Shown in pieces: positions 8,229 through 16,236 of a DNA stretch of 64,000 nucleotides. The translations under genes and the position numbers were made by a program. Position 1 is the stretch's first letter. The number at the start of each line of letters is the position of its first letter. A model generated the notes under the pieces. The model did no database searches. It was not told the DNA's origin and worked only from the letters and a program-made list of their open reading frames with translations. The DNA comes from Acidobacteriota bacterium (lineage in GTDB: Bacteria; Acidobacteriota; UBA6911), in contig JAAYAJ010000064.1 of assembly GCA_012719455.1 (NCBI GenBank), positions 1-64,000 on the forward strand, read 5' to 3'.

Positions 8229-8866
8229 CCCTGATTCTGCAAAGTGTACACACCCGTGACGGTCTGGCCGAAAGTCTTTCCCGTCCGTGGATTGGCCGCG
8301 GACGAAAGCCCCGTGACAGTGACCCTGATCGACCGGACATCGGTTTCGACCGTCGTGGCCGCCCCGTCCGCACCCAGGTATTCCATGGAGAACCCGGATA
8401 TGCCGCGGGCCAGGGTTCGGACCGTCCCGTTCCTGTCGACCAGTTCGATGCTTCCGGCGCCGGAATTGAACCGGATGGTTACCTCCTCGTCCTCATCCAG
8501 GATATCGCCGTCCGGGTCCCCCTGGTTGCCTCCCGCCGAGCCGGTCAGGTCCGCCCGCAGCGTGACCTGGGTCGAGCTGGTGATCGTAAGCGGATTGAAC
8601 GACGCGGCGAGCGGGTTGTTGCCCGCCTGAGCGATGTAGCGGCCCAGCACGCTCATGGTCAGCCGGGTGTTTTCCATCACCTCGATCACTTCCCCCTGGT
8701 AACCGGAAGTGCTTTGGGCGTCGGTCAGCATGGTGAAAACACCCGCGGAAAGCACCAGCAGGACCACGGCGCCGACCAGGAACTCCACCAGGGAGAAACC
8801 GTCCTCGCGCGCTGCGGGAAAATGCCGGGGGACCGGCGCCGGCGACCGTCTGCCCGGTTTGCTCAT
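8225..8866 (-). CDS. PilW-like minor pilin
   Basis: 213 residues with prepilin signal EDGFSLVEFLVGAVVLLVLSAG (cleavage after Gly, Glu at +5), followed by a PilW-like segment (EVMENTRLTMSVLGRYIAQAGNNP). It overlaps both neighbours by 4 bp (pilV-like upstream, fimT/gspH-like downstream), so the three are one transcript. It probably acts in priming type IV pilus assembly. Confidence 0.83.
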   Translation of the reverse strand: MSKPGRRSPAPVPRHFPAAREDGFSLVEFLVGAVVLLVLSAGVFTMLTDAQSTSGYQGEVIEVMENTRLTMSVLGRYIAQAGNNPLAASFNPLTITSSTQVTLRADLTGSAGGNQGDPDGDILDEDEEVTIRFNSGAGSIELVDRNGTVRTLARGISGFSMEYLGADGAATTVETDVRSIRVTVTGLSSAANPRTGKTFGQTVTGVYTLQNQG

Positions 8867-9366
8867 GGGACCCTTAAACTGAAGATGGTGGTTATGCTGA
8901 CAACCTTGTTCTGCCGCACGGTGAGGTTCGCAGCCGTTCCGGCCCCGATCGGCGTGGCGGTGGTCGTCACCTGCACCGCGCTCAGCGTCTTTCCAGGCCG
9001 GGGATCCAGCACCTCCGCGACAGTCCAGCTTACATTGTAGCGGTTCAATTTGCTGTTGTCGGACGGGTTGACGATCTCCACCTGAACGGGGCCGTGGTTT
9101 CCGATGGAGAGGTTGGCATCGCCCGGATTCGCGCGATAGAGACGGTTCAGCGCTTCCATCTGGTTGGCCGCCGCCAGCGATGCGGTATCCTTGGAACGGG
9201 AAAGGGAGGTGTTTTGCACGGCATCGGCGATCATCGGACCCACGAACATCATGCCCAGGGCAAGAATAAAAATGGCGATCAGCGCTTCGACCAAGCCGAA
9301 CCCTTCCTCCCCGCCCTCCAGGCCGGCAGAGCGCAGTATAACGGGATTCCCTTTAATCGTCGCCAT
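8863..9366 (-). CDS. PilV-like minor pilin, first gene of the minor-pilin operon
   Basis: 167 residues with prepilin signal GFGLVEALIAIFILALGMMF (cleavage after Gly, Glu at +5) and the typical PilV context that follows (ANQMEALNRLYR). It has a 4-bp overlap with the next gene. Major pilin, PilB, PilC and PilY1 genes are not in the window, so the core machinery must be elsewhere. Confidence 0.83.
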   Translation of the reverse strand: MATIKGNPVILRSAGLEGGEEGFGLVEALIAIFILALGMMFVGPMIADAVQNTSLSRSKDTASLAAANQMEALNRLYRANPGDANLSIGNHGPVQVEIVNPSDNSKLNRYNVSWTVAEVLDPRPGKTLSAVQVTTTATPIGAGTAANLTVRQNKVVSITTIFSLRVP

Positions 9367-9484
9367 TTACGCCATCTCCCTGAATGAGCCCCAGTCCCCA
9401 GCCATTCCCTATGCAAACGGTTCCCGGGCCCCATGACACGCTATGCAACTTTTCGTCACCCCGGCCAGCGGACTTTAGGACATA

Positions 9485-10786
9485 ATGCAGAGGTCCTGGA
9501 GGACCACCCTATTCATCAACGGGTTTGTGCAAGTGAAAACGATGGGAACCAAAAAACAGCGCGGCGCCGGCGGGATCGAACCCGCGGCTCCCGACGCAAC
9601 GGCCTTCCCCGCCGCCGGGGAGCGGCTGTTCACGCGGGACTTCGTCATGGCGACGCTGGCCAATTTCACCAACTCCTTCGGCACGCAGATGCTGGTGGCC
9701 ACCATGCCGGTCTATGTCGTCAGCCTTGGAGGGGGGCCGACCGCCGCCGGCATGGTGAGCGGGGCGGTGGCAATGACCGCCCTCCTCTTCCGCCCGCTGA
9801 TGGGGTGGCTGGTCGACTCCTGGCGCCGGCGCCCCCTGGTCCTGATCGGGACCTCGTGTTACGGGTTCGCGAGCATCATCTATTTCCTGGCCGGGACGAT
9901 CCCGCTCCTGCTCGCCGGGCGTTTCGTGCACGGATTCGGGTTGAGCTGCTACACCACCGCAAGCAACGCCTACATCGCCGATGTCGCCCCCCGCGCGCGC
10001 CGGGGGGAAGCCGTGGGGCTGTTTGCGGCCGCGCAGGCCGTGGGCCTGATCATCGGACCGGCCATCGGCTTCCTGCTGATCGACACGATCGGGTTCAAGC
10101 GCCTCTTCACCGTTTCGGGGGGACTGGCTTTCATCACTTTCTTCATCTCCCTCTTCGCGCGCGAGCGGCGCGTGCCGGGCAAGGTCGAGCGCGCCCGCTG
10201 GTCGGTGCGCACCGGCATCGTGTCGGTCGACGCCCTACCCATGGGGTGGATGGCCATCTGCATGGGGATGGGGTTCGGGGCCGTCAGCGCCTTCATCGCC
10301 ATCTTCGCCCGCGACCGCGGATTCCCCAACCCCGGATTTTATTTCATGATCCAGGCGCTGGCCCTCATCGTCTCCCGCGTCGCCGCCGGCCGCCTCTCCG
10401 ACCGCTACGACCGGGCCGTCGTCATCATCCCCGGACTGGTGCTGGGAGCCGTGGCCCTGGCACTGCTGCCGCTCGCCAACGGGGCCGCCCTGTTCGTGAT
10501 CTCCGCCTCGCTGTTCGGTTTCGGGTTCGGCGCGGCTCAACCCGCCACCATGGCCCTGCTCATCGACCGGGTCCGCCCCGCGGAGCGCGGGCTCGCCGTC
10601 AGCACCTACTACGCGGGGTTCGACACCGGGGTCTTTGTCGGCTCCTTCATGCTGGGGGTGGTGAGCCAGCGCCTCGGCTTCGGCGTCATGTGGCCCCTGG
10701 CGGCCGGATGCGTTTTGCTGGGGCTGGCCGGATTCCTCCCCTCCGGGCGCCGCAAAAAGGTTTTCCCGGATGCGGGCAATCAATGA
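9485..10786 (+). CDS. Major facilitator superfamily transporter
   Basis: 433 residues from ATG 9485; a second in-frame ATG at 9542 (MGTKKQ) is also possible. A TTAGGA site precedes 9485. Twelve hydrophobic helices are visible, and the loop-2 signature of MFS proteins appears as PLMGWLVDSWRRRPLVL. A second-half equivalent reads GRLSDRYDRAVVI. The substrate cannot be read from the sequence. The closest resemblance is to drug/arabinose-type MFS exporters. The Tat cupin gene begins 41 bp downstream and may be co-transcribed. Confidence 0.88.
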   Translation: MQRSWRTTLFINGFVQVKTMGTKKQRGAGGIEPAAPDATAFPAAGERLFTRDFVMATLANFTNSFGTQMLVATMPVYVVSLGGGPTAAGMVSGAVAMTALLFRPLMGWLVDSWRRRPLVLIGTSCYGFASIIYFLAGTIPLLLAGRFVHGFGLSCYTTASNAYIADVAPRARRGEAVGLFAAAQAVGLIIGPAIGFLLIDTIGFKRLFTVSGGLAFITFFISLFARERRVPGKVERARWSVRTGIVSVDALPMGWMAICMGMGFGAVSAFIAIFARDRGFPNPGFYFMIQALALIVSRVAAGRLSDRYDRAVVIIPGLVLGAVALALLPLANGAALFVISASLFGFGFGAAQPATMALLIDRVRPAERGLAVSTYYAGFDTGVFVGSFMLGVVSQRLGFGVMWPLAAGCVLLGLAGFLPSGRRKKVFPDAGNQ

Positions 10787-10827
10787 TAGACTCGGCGCGT
10801 CATCTTTTGCGCAAAAGGAGAAACATC

Positions 10828-11487
10828 ATGAGTTCGAAAAAAGACGAGAAACCGGGCCGCAGGGCGTTCTTCCAGGAAATCACTGCTGGGACCGCAGGAT
10901 TCGCAATGGCGACGGCCCTGGCCCAGATGGTCACCCCGGCCGCGGCGGCGCAGGACGCCAAGGCTCCCAAGAAGGCCGAATCGCCCTTTTTCAAAAACCC
11001 GCCCCCATGGCCCAAGGGGACCGAGGGGAACAAGTACTCTCACCTGTTTAGCACCAGGCTCCGCGAAAACAGCATCGTGCCTGACATCGTTCCCGGCCCC
11101 CAGGCCTATTTCCGGGGAGACAGCGACCTCCCGGGAGCGAAGATCAACATGGGATGGCAGATCTTCACCAAGCCCTACCGGCTGGAGATGGAATCACACC
11201 ACCACGACACGGACGAATACCTCTTCTTCCTGGGTTCGACCTTTCCCGACCTGGTGGGATCCTTCGACGCCGAGATCGAGTACTTCATGGGCAAGGAGTA
11301 CGAGCGCCACATCATCACCAAGGCGACGGTGCTCTACATCCCGGCAGGCTTGGAACACAATCCCTGCGACATCCGCAGGGTGGGTAAACCTATGCTGTTC
11401 AGCGCGCTCCAGCTTGCGCCCTACTTCAACGGGGTCTACCAGACTCAGGGCTACATGGAATTGCGGGGCATGAAAAAGATCGACTAA
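10828..11487 (+). CDS. Tat-exported cupin-fold protein
   Basis: 219 residues. ATG 10828 has an AAGGAG site 7 bases upstream. The N-terminus is a twin-arginine signal (GRRAFFQEITAGTAGFAMA) ending near an Ala-rich cleavage site. The mature protein has a cupin-like metal cluster ESHHHDTDEYLFFLG near residues 125-139 and a later IPAGLEHNPC, so a His/Glu-bound metal is likely. Tat export suggests that a cofactor or metal is inserted before export. It lies between the two UGSC-like selenoprotein genes, downstream of an MFS gene. The substrate is unknown. Confidence 0.78.
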   Translation: MSSKKDEKPGRRAFFQEITAGTAGFAMATALAQMVTPAAAAQDAKAPKKAESPFFKNPPPWPKGTEGNKYSHLFSTRLRENSIVPDIVPGPQAYFRGDSDLPGAKINMGWQIFTKPYRLEMESHHHDTDEYLFFLGSTFPDLVGSFDAEIEYFMGKEYERHIITKATVLYIPAGLEHNPCDIRRVGKPMLFSALQLAPYFNGVYQTQGYMELRGMKKID

Positions 11488-11495
11488 CCCCCCGG

Positions 11496-11528
11496 CCGCG
11501 CGGGGGCCCGGAACAGGCCCCCGCGCGG
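11496..11528. terminator. Strong GC hairpin after the cupin gene, without T-run
   Basis: A perfect 13-bp stem: 11496-11508 with 11516-11528, 7-base loop. It starts 8 bp after the cupin stop. There is no T-run, so it could be a Rho-linked or mRNA-stabilising hairpin. Confidence 0.55.
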
Positions 11529-11604
11529 AAACGGCGCCCGCCTCAGCCGGCGGAGTCTATCCTCCCTCCTTAATAAAGCCGCACCTGTACCCCAGTGCAA
11601 CAGC

Positions 11605-12018
11605 TCAGGCCTTGGGGATCTTGAGCACCTGCCCCACCTTGATCAGGTTCGGGTCGGAGAGTTGGTCCTTGTTGGCGTTGAAAATCTTCATGTAGTCGCC
11701 GGCGTTGCCCAAAAACTGCTTGGCCAGCTTCGAAAGCGTGTCCCCCGGCTGGACCGTGTAGCTGTTCATTTCCGGGGCGGCGGCGGGTGGGGGCGCCAGC
11801 TTCGGATCGATCAGGATGTCGCAGGTCAGGTCGGAGTAGGTCGGGTCCACGAGCTTGATCTGGTCCCAGATGGCGTTTTTCTGCGCCTCGGTTCCGGCCG
11901 AGGCCTTGACGAAGAGCTTGTTGTTCTGCAGGTGGAGGTTGTGCATCCGCAATTTCTTCTGTTCCATGAGGCGCAATACCGACTGATACTTCTTTTTAAG
12001 TTCCTCGAAACGGTCCAT
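11605..12018 (-). CDS. LysM domain protein (YgaU-like)
   Basis: 137 residues; the start is set by ATG at 12018 with AAGGAG 6-7 bases upstream. The N-terminal 85 residues carry a BON-like segment (LHLQNNKLFVKASAGTEAQK, later YSDLTCDILID). The C-terminal 45 residues form one LysM motif (SYTVQPGDTLSKLAKQFLGN to VGQVLKIPKA). There is no signal peptide, so it may be cytoplasmic, like E. coli YgaU/Kbp, which shares the BON plus LysM layout. The precise role is unknown. Confidence 0.85.
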   Translation of the reverse strand: MDRFEELKKKYQSVLRLMEQKKLRMHNLHLQNNKLFVKASAGTEAQKNAIWDQIKLVDPTYSDLTCDILIDPKLAPPPAAAPEMNSYTVQPGDTLSKLAKQFLGNAGDYMKIFNANKDQLSDPNLIKVGQVLKIPKA

Positions 12019-12252
12019 AGATATCTCCTTGCGTAAAAAGGGTGGATGAAATACAGCGGATTCAGCCGGCTGCCGCCGACCCCATAATGTAACATACCCG
12101 CCTGCGCTCCCACCCGGAAAACCCGTTGCCGGTCGGGAGTTCCGGATCGGAGTCCGGGCCCAGGATCGATGGAAAAATCCCAGGCCCCGACCCGGCACTC
12201 GATGCGGCGGCCCGGTTGCGGCCGCCGTCCCGCTTCCCTTCGCCGCGCGTGG

Positions 12253-13992
12253 CTAGCGCCAGTCGTCGATCTTGACGCTCCGACCGTAGCGCAGGCCGCC
12301 GACGCTGTAGTAGTTGTTGTTCGTCCCGCCGGTGACGATGATGGCGCTGTTGGAGTACCCGCCCATCATCGGCGGCATCTCCGTCTTGGCCGCCGCTTTC
12401 GCCTGCGCCCCGCTCTCCGGCTTCGCCTTGGGAGGCGCCATTTTTCCCATCGGGAATTGCGGCGCCGGCTCCAGGTACTTTTCAAACTCCTCCACCGTTT
12501 CATAGCCCGCGTTCTTGACGAACTGGGCGATCGGTGGGCTCAGCACCGCGCAGGCGCCGAACAGGAACCCCTGCTGGTCGAAGATCTCCTTGATGATCCG
12601 GGGATAGTTCATCTCCGCCCCCCAGCTGGCCGCCTTCCAGTTGGCGGCCGAGAGCACGCCCCAGCCCTCGAAGAGGCTGACGACGTTCTCCCCTTTCCTG
12701 AACCCCTTGCGGACCGAGAACGGCTCCCAGGGGGACTCCTCCTCGTTCTCGGCTATCACGATGTTGATCAGGTTCATCGGGTTGCCGACCACCCCCATGT
12801 AGGTCGTCCCCACCTTGCCGCCGTTGCCGAGGTTGATCGACATCAGCGACCAGGCGCGCCCGATGGTGGTATTGGCGTGGGCATAGGGCCCCATGGCCCC
12901 CACCTTGTAGTTCAGGCCGATCTCGTCCCGGATGGTCCCGTTGATGACCAGGGCGCCCACGAAGGAGTTGTCGGAGACCGAAATCGCCTCCTTTCCCGTG
13001 GAGGCCACAGCAAGCAGGAGGGGGAAATATTCGGGCCTGCACCCGGCCATGACCGCGTTCACCGCCACGTCCCGGACCGTGTAGGTCCAGTCCTCGAAAT
13101 AGGTCCCGGTCTGGGTGGGGGACATCTTGCCCACCGTCTCGTCCGGATCGTGGCTCGTCCCCTTGAGCATGTCCGCGACCCGCTCGGGGGTGGGCAGGAC
13201 GATGGGGAGGAAATCGGTGTAGCGCTTGTCCAGAAACATTTTGTGCAGGTTCTCCGCGGTGTCGGTGAAGGTGTCCGGCCCCCGGGTGCGCTTGATCTCC
13301 CCCGTCTGCCTCTCCTCCTCCGTCAGCGGTTTGGTGAATTTCTCCACGATCTCCTTCATGACCGGCTGGCCCGTGATCGGGTTTTTCCCATTGATGACGT
13401 CGCGCCGGAGTTCGTCGCGCGTTTTCGCCCAGACCGGGCCCCGGATCCACTGCGTCCGCAGCCCGGGCAGCCCGTCGTTGCGCGCCTTTTCCACTTCCTG
13501 TTCATAGAACTCGGAAAGAACGATCGGCACGGAGGGGATGTTCATCGTGGTTTCAAAGGTGATGGAGTGCCCGACAACTGCCGGCGCACACTGGCTTCAA
13601 TGGCCCAGGGCGATGATGATGCCGTCGGCCTTCTCCTCCATTTCCGCCCACAGCTCCGGGTCCGGCGAGTCGAATCCCCCGCCCCCCTTGCGCTTGAAGA
13701 TGGTCGTGGTCCGGGGATAGTTCGCCTTGAACCAGTCCTGGATTTCGTAGAGCAGGTTGTCGCCGCCGATGAACCCGTCGTCGACGAGATAGATCGTCTT
13801 CCCCTCGAGCGTATCGAGTCTCGGCGCCATCTGTTTGAGCTTGATCGGCGGGGGGGTGCCCAGCGGGTTCAGCACGGTGATCTTCTCTTCCGCGGCGGCG
13901 GCCGCCACGGCCTGGTTGTCCGGTGTCGCATAACCGCCAAACAGGCCGAGGCACAGCACCGCGATAACGGCCATAGCTTTGTGCCACTTCAT
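12253..13992 (-). CDS. Exported UGSC-like selenoprotein 2 (UGA at codon 132 read as selenocysteine)
   Basis: A 579-residue protein if the in-frame TGA at 13597-13599 is Sec. ATG 13992 has a GGAGG site 7 bases upstream and starts a signal peptide (KWHKAMAVIAVLCLGLFGGY). The layout is that of the copy at 3576-5327: VLNP, APRLDTLEGKTIYLVDD, WFKANYP, FKRKGG, then IIIALGH-U-SQCAP (U132/C135, UxxC), then TTMNIPSVP. The C-terminal region carries LPTPERVADMLKGTS, AVMAGCRPEYFPLLLA and a final RSVKIDDWR close to the other copy's TKVDDWR. The two proteins differ enough to be old paralogs. An Ala/Pro-rich linker (about 500-530) is specific to this copy. Confidence 0.82.
13566..13599 (-). promoter_or_regulatory. 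Putative Sec codon and bacterial SECIS hairpin, copy 2
   Basis: Reading down the minus strand from UGA (13599-13597), a 5-bp apical stem CCGGC/GUCGG (13584-13580 with 13575-13571, one G-U pair) closes a four-base loop AGUU. A lower stem AGUG/CACU (13592-13589 with 13569-13566) extends it. The loop lies 18-21 bases after the UGA and contains GU, as in the E. coli fdhF element. Confidence 0.6.
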
Positions 13993-14080
13993 AGGGACTT
14001 CCTCCGTTGAATGCTTTGCGATTCTTCGATCCCGCGGAGCCCGGCCTGCGACCGAATCGGTCCCGGGCATCGTCCTCCGG

Positions 14081-14116
14081 GGATTTCCAGCATAATGCGG
14101 TCCGTCCCGGAAATCC
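14081..14116. promoter_or_regulatory. 8-bp inverted repeat (operator candidate) upstream of selenoprotein gene 2
   Basis: GGATTTCC at 14081-14088 and GGAAATCC at 14109-14116 are perfect inverted repeats 20 bp apart. On the minus strand a TTGACG (-35-like) sits immediately upstream at 14122-14117 and a CATTAT lies between the arms. The layout suits a dimeric regulator acting on the gene that starts at 13992. The promoter hexamers are poorly spaced (19 bp). Confidence 0.4.
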
Positions 14117-14333
14117 CGTCAAAAATCACCCGGTTCCCTCCCGCCGCCGCACGGCCATCATGATTTCACTGGCGGCAAACCTGCCGGAATTCATGTTGGA
14201 GCGTGGGAGGACAGAGGAACCCCCACGCGGGCGCCTTCCGTCCGGCACGGGAGGAGGGGGGACTTTTCGGGTCCCTTGTGACATAATGGCGCCTGGTAGT
14301 TTGGGCTATGGATACAGACGGAACCGGCAATCG

Positions 14334-15680
14334 ATGAAACTGAGGCTCCTCCTATTCCTGCTCCTGTCGGGTCCCGCGAAGCTCTACGCGGACGTAGCGC
14401 TGCTGCTCGAGCAGCCACACAGCGCCTTCGGGTTTTTCAATCCCACCGGGCACATGGCCGTCTATCTTTCGCGCATCTGCGCCGAGTCCCCTACTGAACT
14501 GCGCCGCTGCCGCGCCGGCGAGCACGGGGTCGTCATCAGCCGCTACTCCGGAATCGCCGACCTCGACTGGGTCGCCATACCGCCAATCCCTTATTTTTAC
14601 GCGGTCGAGCGGCCGGAGGCGGCTCCCGCAGCCGCCGACCGGGCGGAGATCGCCCGGCTGCGGGAGCAGTACCGGATACGCCACCTGCGGGAGCTGGTTC
14701 CCGACGAAGTGGCGCGGCGCGACCCTGATGGTCGCTGGACCCAGCTCGTGGGAGCGTCCTACGAACGGAAGATCTACGTCTTTCGGCTGGAAACGGACGC
14801 GGAAGCGGACGACGCGCTCATCGAGCACCTCAACTCGAGCCCCAACCGGAGACGTTTCAACATCCTGCTGCGCAACTGCGCCGATTTCTCCAAGGACATC
14901 TTCAATTTCTACTATCCCAAGGCGCTGCGGCGCAACATCCTGGCCGATGCCGGGATCACCACCCCGAAGCAGATGGCCAAAAGCCTGGTCCGGTTCAGCC
15001 GGCGCCGGACCGACCTCGCTTTTTCCGCTTTCGCGATCCCCCAGGTCGAGGGGGAACTGGGACGCAGCCGGCCGGTGCGCGGGGTGCTGGAATCGCTGGT
15101 ACGTTCCAAGAAGTATATCGTACCCCTGGCCGTGACCCTCCCCTGGGTCGCCGTCGGGGGCACGGTGGCGTACGTGACCGGGGGGCGTTTCAACCCCGAA
15201 AAGCTCGCCACCGATCCTGTCGAACCCCGGGAACTGGCGCGCCTCCTTGCGTCCGAACAGCCCGCGCGCCTCTCAGTGGATCTGCTCGACCTCGGCCTGT
15301 CTCCGTCCGAGCAGGAAGGCGGCCACGACGACGAGGGCCGCCCCCGCGACGATGAGAACGCCCGAGGCGGCCTGTGGAGGCTCCAGGGCATAGACGTAAA
15401 AATAGAAGAAGACGGGGGTGACCTGCACCGACAGCTGCTGCACCGGGATGACATTGCTCGCCTGGGCCCATTTGAAGGCCTCGTTGGTCTGCCGGATACC
15501 CAGGACGTTGCAGCTTACAAGGATGACGCTCGCCAGCACGAACAGCCCCGTCTGGCCCCAGGACCCGTCCCCGGCGAGGACGACGGCGCCGACGGCCAGG
15601 AGCGGGCTGATCCAGAAGTTCGAGATCGCGAAGGGGAAGCCGTTCGAGAAGGCCATGACGATCCCCTTGCGCCGGGATAG
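14334..15680 (+). CDS. Secreted papain-like/LRAT-like fold protein of unknown function; 3' end doubtful
   Basis: 448 residues from ATG 14334 to the first in-frame stop. A signal peptide (KLRLLLFLLLSGPAKLYA) opens it. A conserved-looking His context (NPTGHMAVYL) near residue 40 and a Cys context (LLRNCADF) near residue 182 resemble the His...NC(E/D)HF arrangement of LRAT/NlpC-P60-like folds. A hydrophobic segment (IVPLAVTLPWVAVGGTVAYV) follows near residue 265. From about 15273 on, the frame runs antisense through the neighbouring membrane-protein gene and looks non-coding (Asp/Gly/Arg-rich). The real end is probably near 15270-15360, reached through a frameshift or a lost stop codon. Confidence 0.6.
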   Translation: MKLRLLLFLLLSGPAKLYADVALLLEQPHSAFGFFNPTGHMAVYLSRICAESPTELRRCRAGEHGVVISRYSGIADLDWVAIPPIPYFYAVERPEAAPAAADRAEIARLREQYRIRHLRELVPDEVARRDPDGRWTQLVGASYERKIYVFRLETDAEADDALIEHLNSSPNRRRFNILLRNCADFSKDIFNFYYPKALRRNILADAGITTPKQMAKSLVRFSRRRTDLAFSAFAIPQVEGELGRSRPVRGVLESLVRSKKYIVPLAVTLPWVAVGGTVAYVTGGRFNPEKLATDPVEPRELARLLASEQPARLSVDLLDLGLSPSEQEGGHDDEGRPRDDENARGGLWRLQGIDVKIEEDGGDLHRQLLHRDDIARLGPFEGLVGLPDTQDVAAYKDDARQHEQPRLAPGPVPGEDDGADGQERADPEVRDREGEAVREGHDDPLAPG

Positions 15681-16175
15681 GCGCATGGCCTGCAGGTGGG
15701 TGGCGGCCCAGAGCACAAAGAGGCTCACGGTGAGAACGGCGACGCGCGTGGCCGTACCGGGGTCGCCGAGGCGCTCCCGGACGACGTCGACGCTGATTTC
15801 GAGCTCGCTCAGGCCGAGTAGGACGATACCGGCTATCAGCAGGACGATCCCGACGACCTCGGAAAAGTCGAGCGACTCACCGATGAGGCGCACCGAACCG
15901 ACGGCCAGCACGACCAGGCCCGCGGCCATCAGTCCCGGCACCAGCGCGGGCCCGATCAATGCCTGCGCGACCATGAAGGCGCAGGTGCCGATCCCGTATT
16001 CAAGTCCCAGCCCGGCGAGCCAGCGCCGGTCCCGGAGCAGCGTCTTCAGGAACCGTTGCACCCTGTCTTCGGGCGCCATGTCATTGACGGCCTTTTTCTG
16101 CAGCAGGATGCCCGACTGCATGCAGACCCCGCAGAAGACGGCGGTCGCGACGCCGAGAGCGTAATGGAGACTCAT
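15273..16175 (-). CDS. DMT/NIPA-like multi-span membrane transporter
   Basis: 300 residues with nine or ten hydrophobic helices. ATG 16175 was chosen because AGAGGG lies just upstream; an in-frame ATG 21 bases earlier is possible. The two-half layout and motifs such as GILLQKKAVND and NVIPVQQLSVQVTPVF resemble the NIPA-like branch of the drug/metabolite transporter superfamily. Members include Mg2+ carriers and exporters; the substrate here is not readable. Its 3' part is overlapped tail-to-tail by the doubtful end of the opposite-strand gene. Confidence 0.75.
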   Translation of the reverse strand: MSLHYALGVATAVFCGVCMQSGILLQKKAVNDMAPEDRVQRFLKTLLRDRRWLAGLGLEYGIGTCAFMVAQALIGPALVPGLMAAGLVVLAVGSVRLIGESLDFSEVVGIVLLIAGIVLLGLSELEISVDVVRERLGDPGTATRVAVLTVSLFVLWAATHLQAMRLSRRKGIVMAFSNGFPFAISNFWISPLLAVGAVVLAGDGSWGQTGLFVLASVILVSCNVLGIRQTNEAFKWAQASNVIPVQQLSVQVTPVFFYFYVYALEPPQAASGVLIVAGAALVVVAAFLLGRRQAEVEQIH

Positions 16176-16236
16176 AACCCTCTGAGGACGGCACACCCGG
16201 CGTCGCCGCCGCAGGGCCGATTCCGAACCAGGCGGA

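Noticed and set aside
12169-14010. 613-codon plus-strand open frame across selenoprotein gene 2
   Set aside because: Its openness reflects GC bias; no ribosome site or domain. The minus-strand protein matches its paralog throughout.
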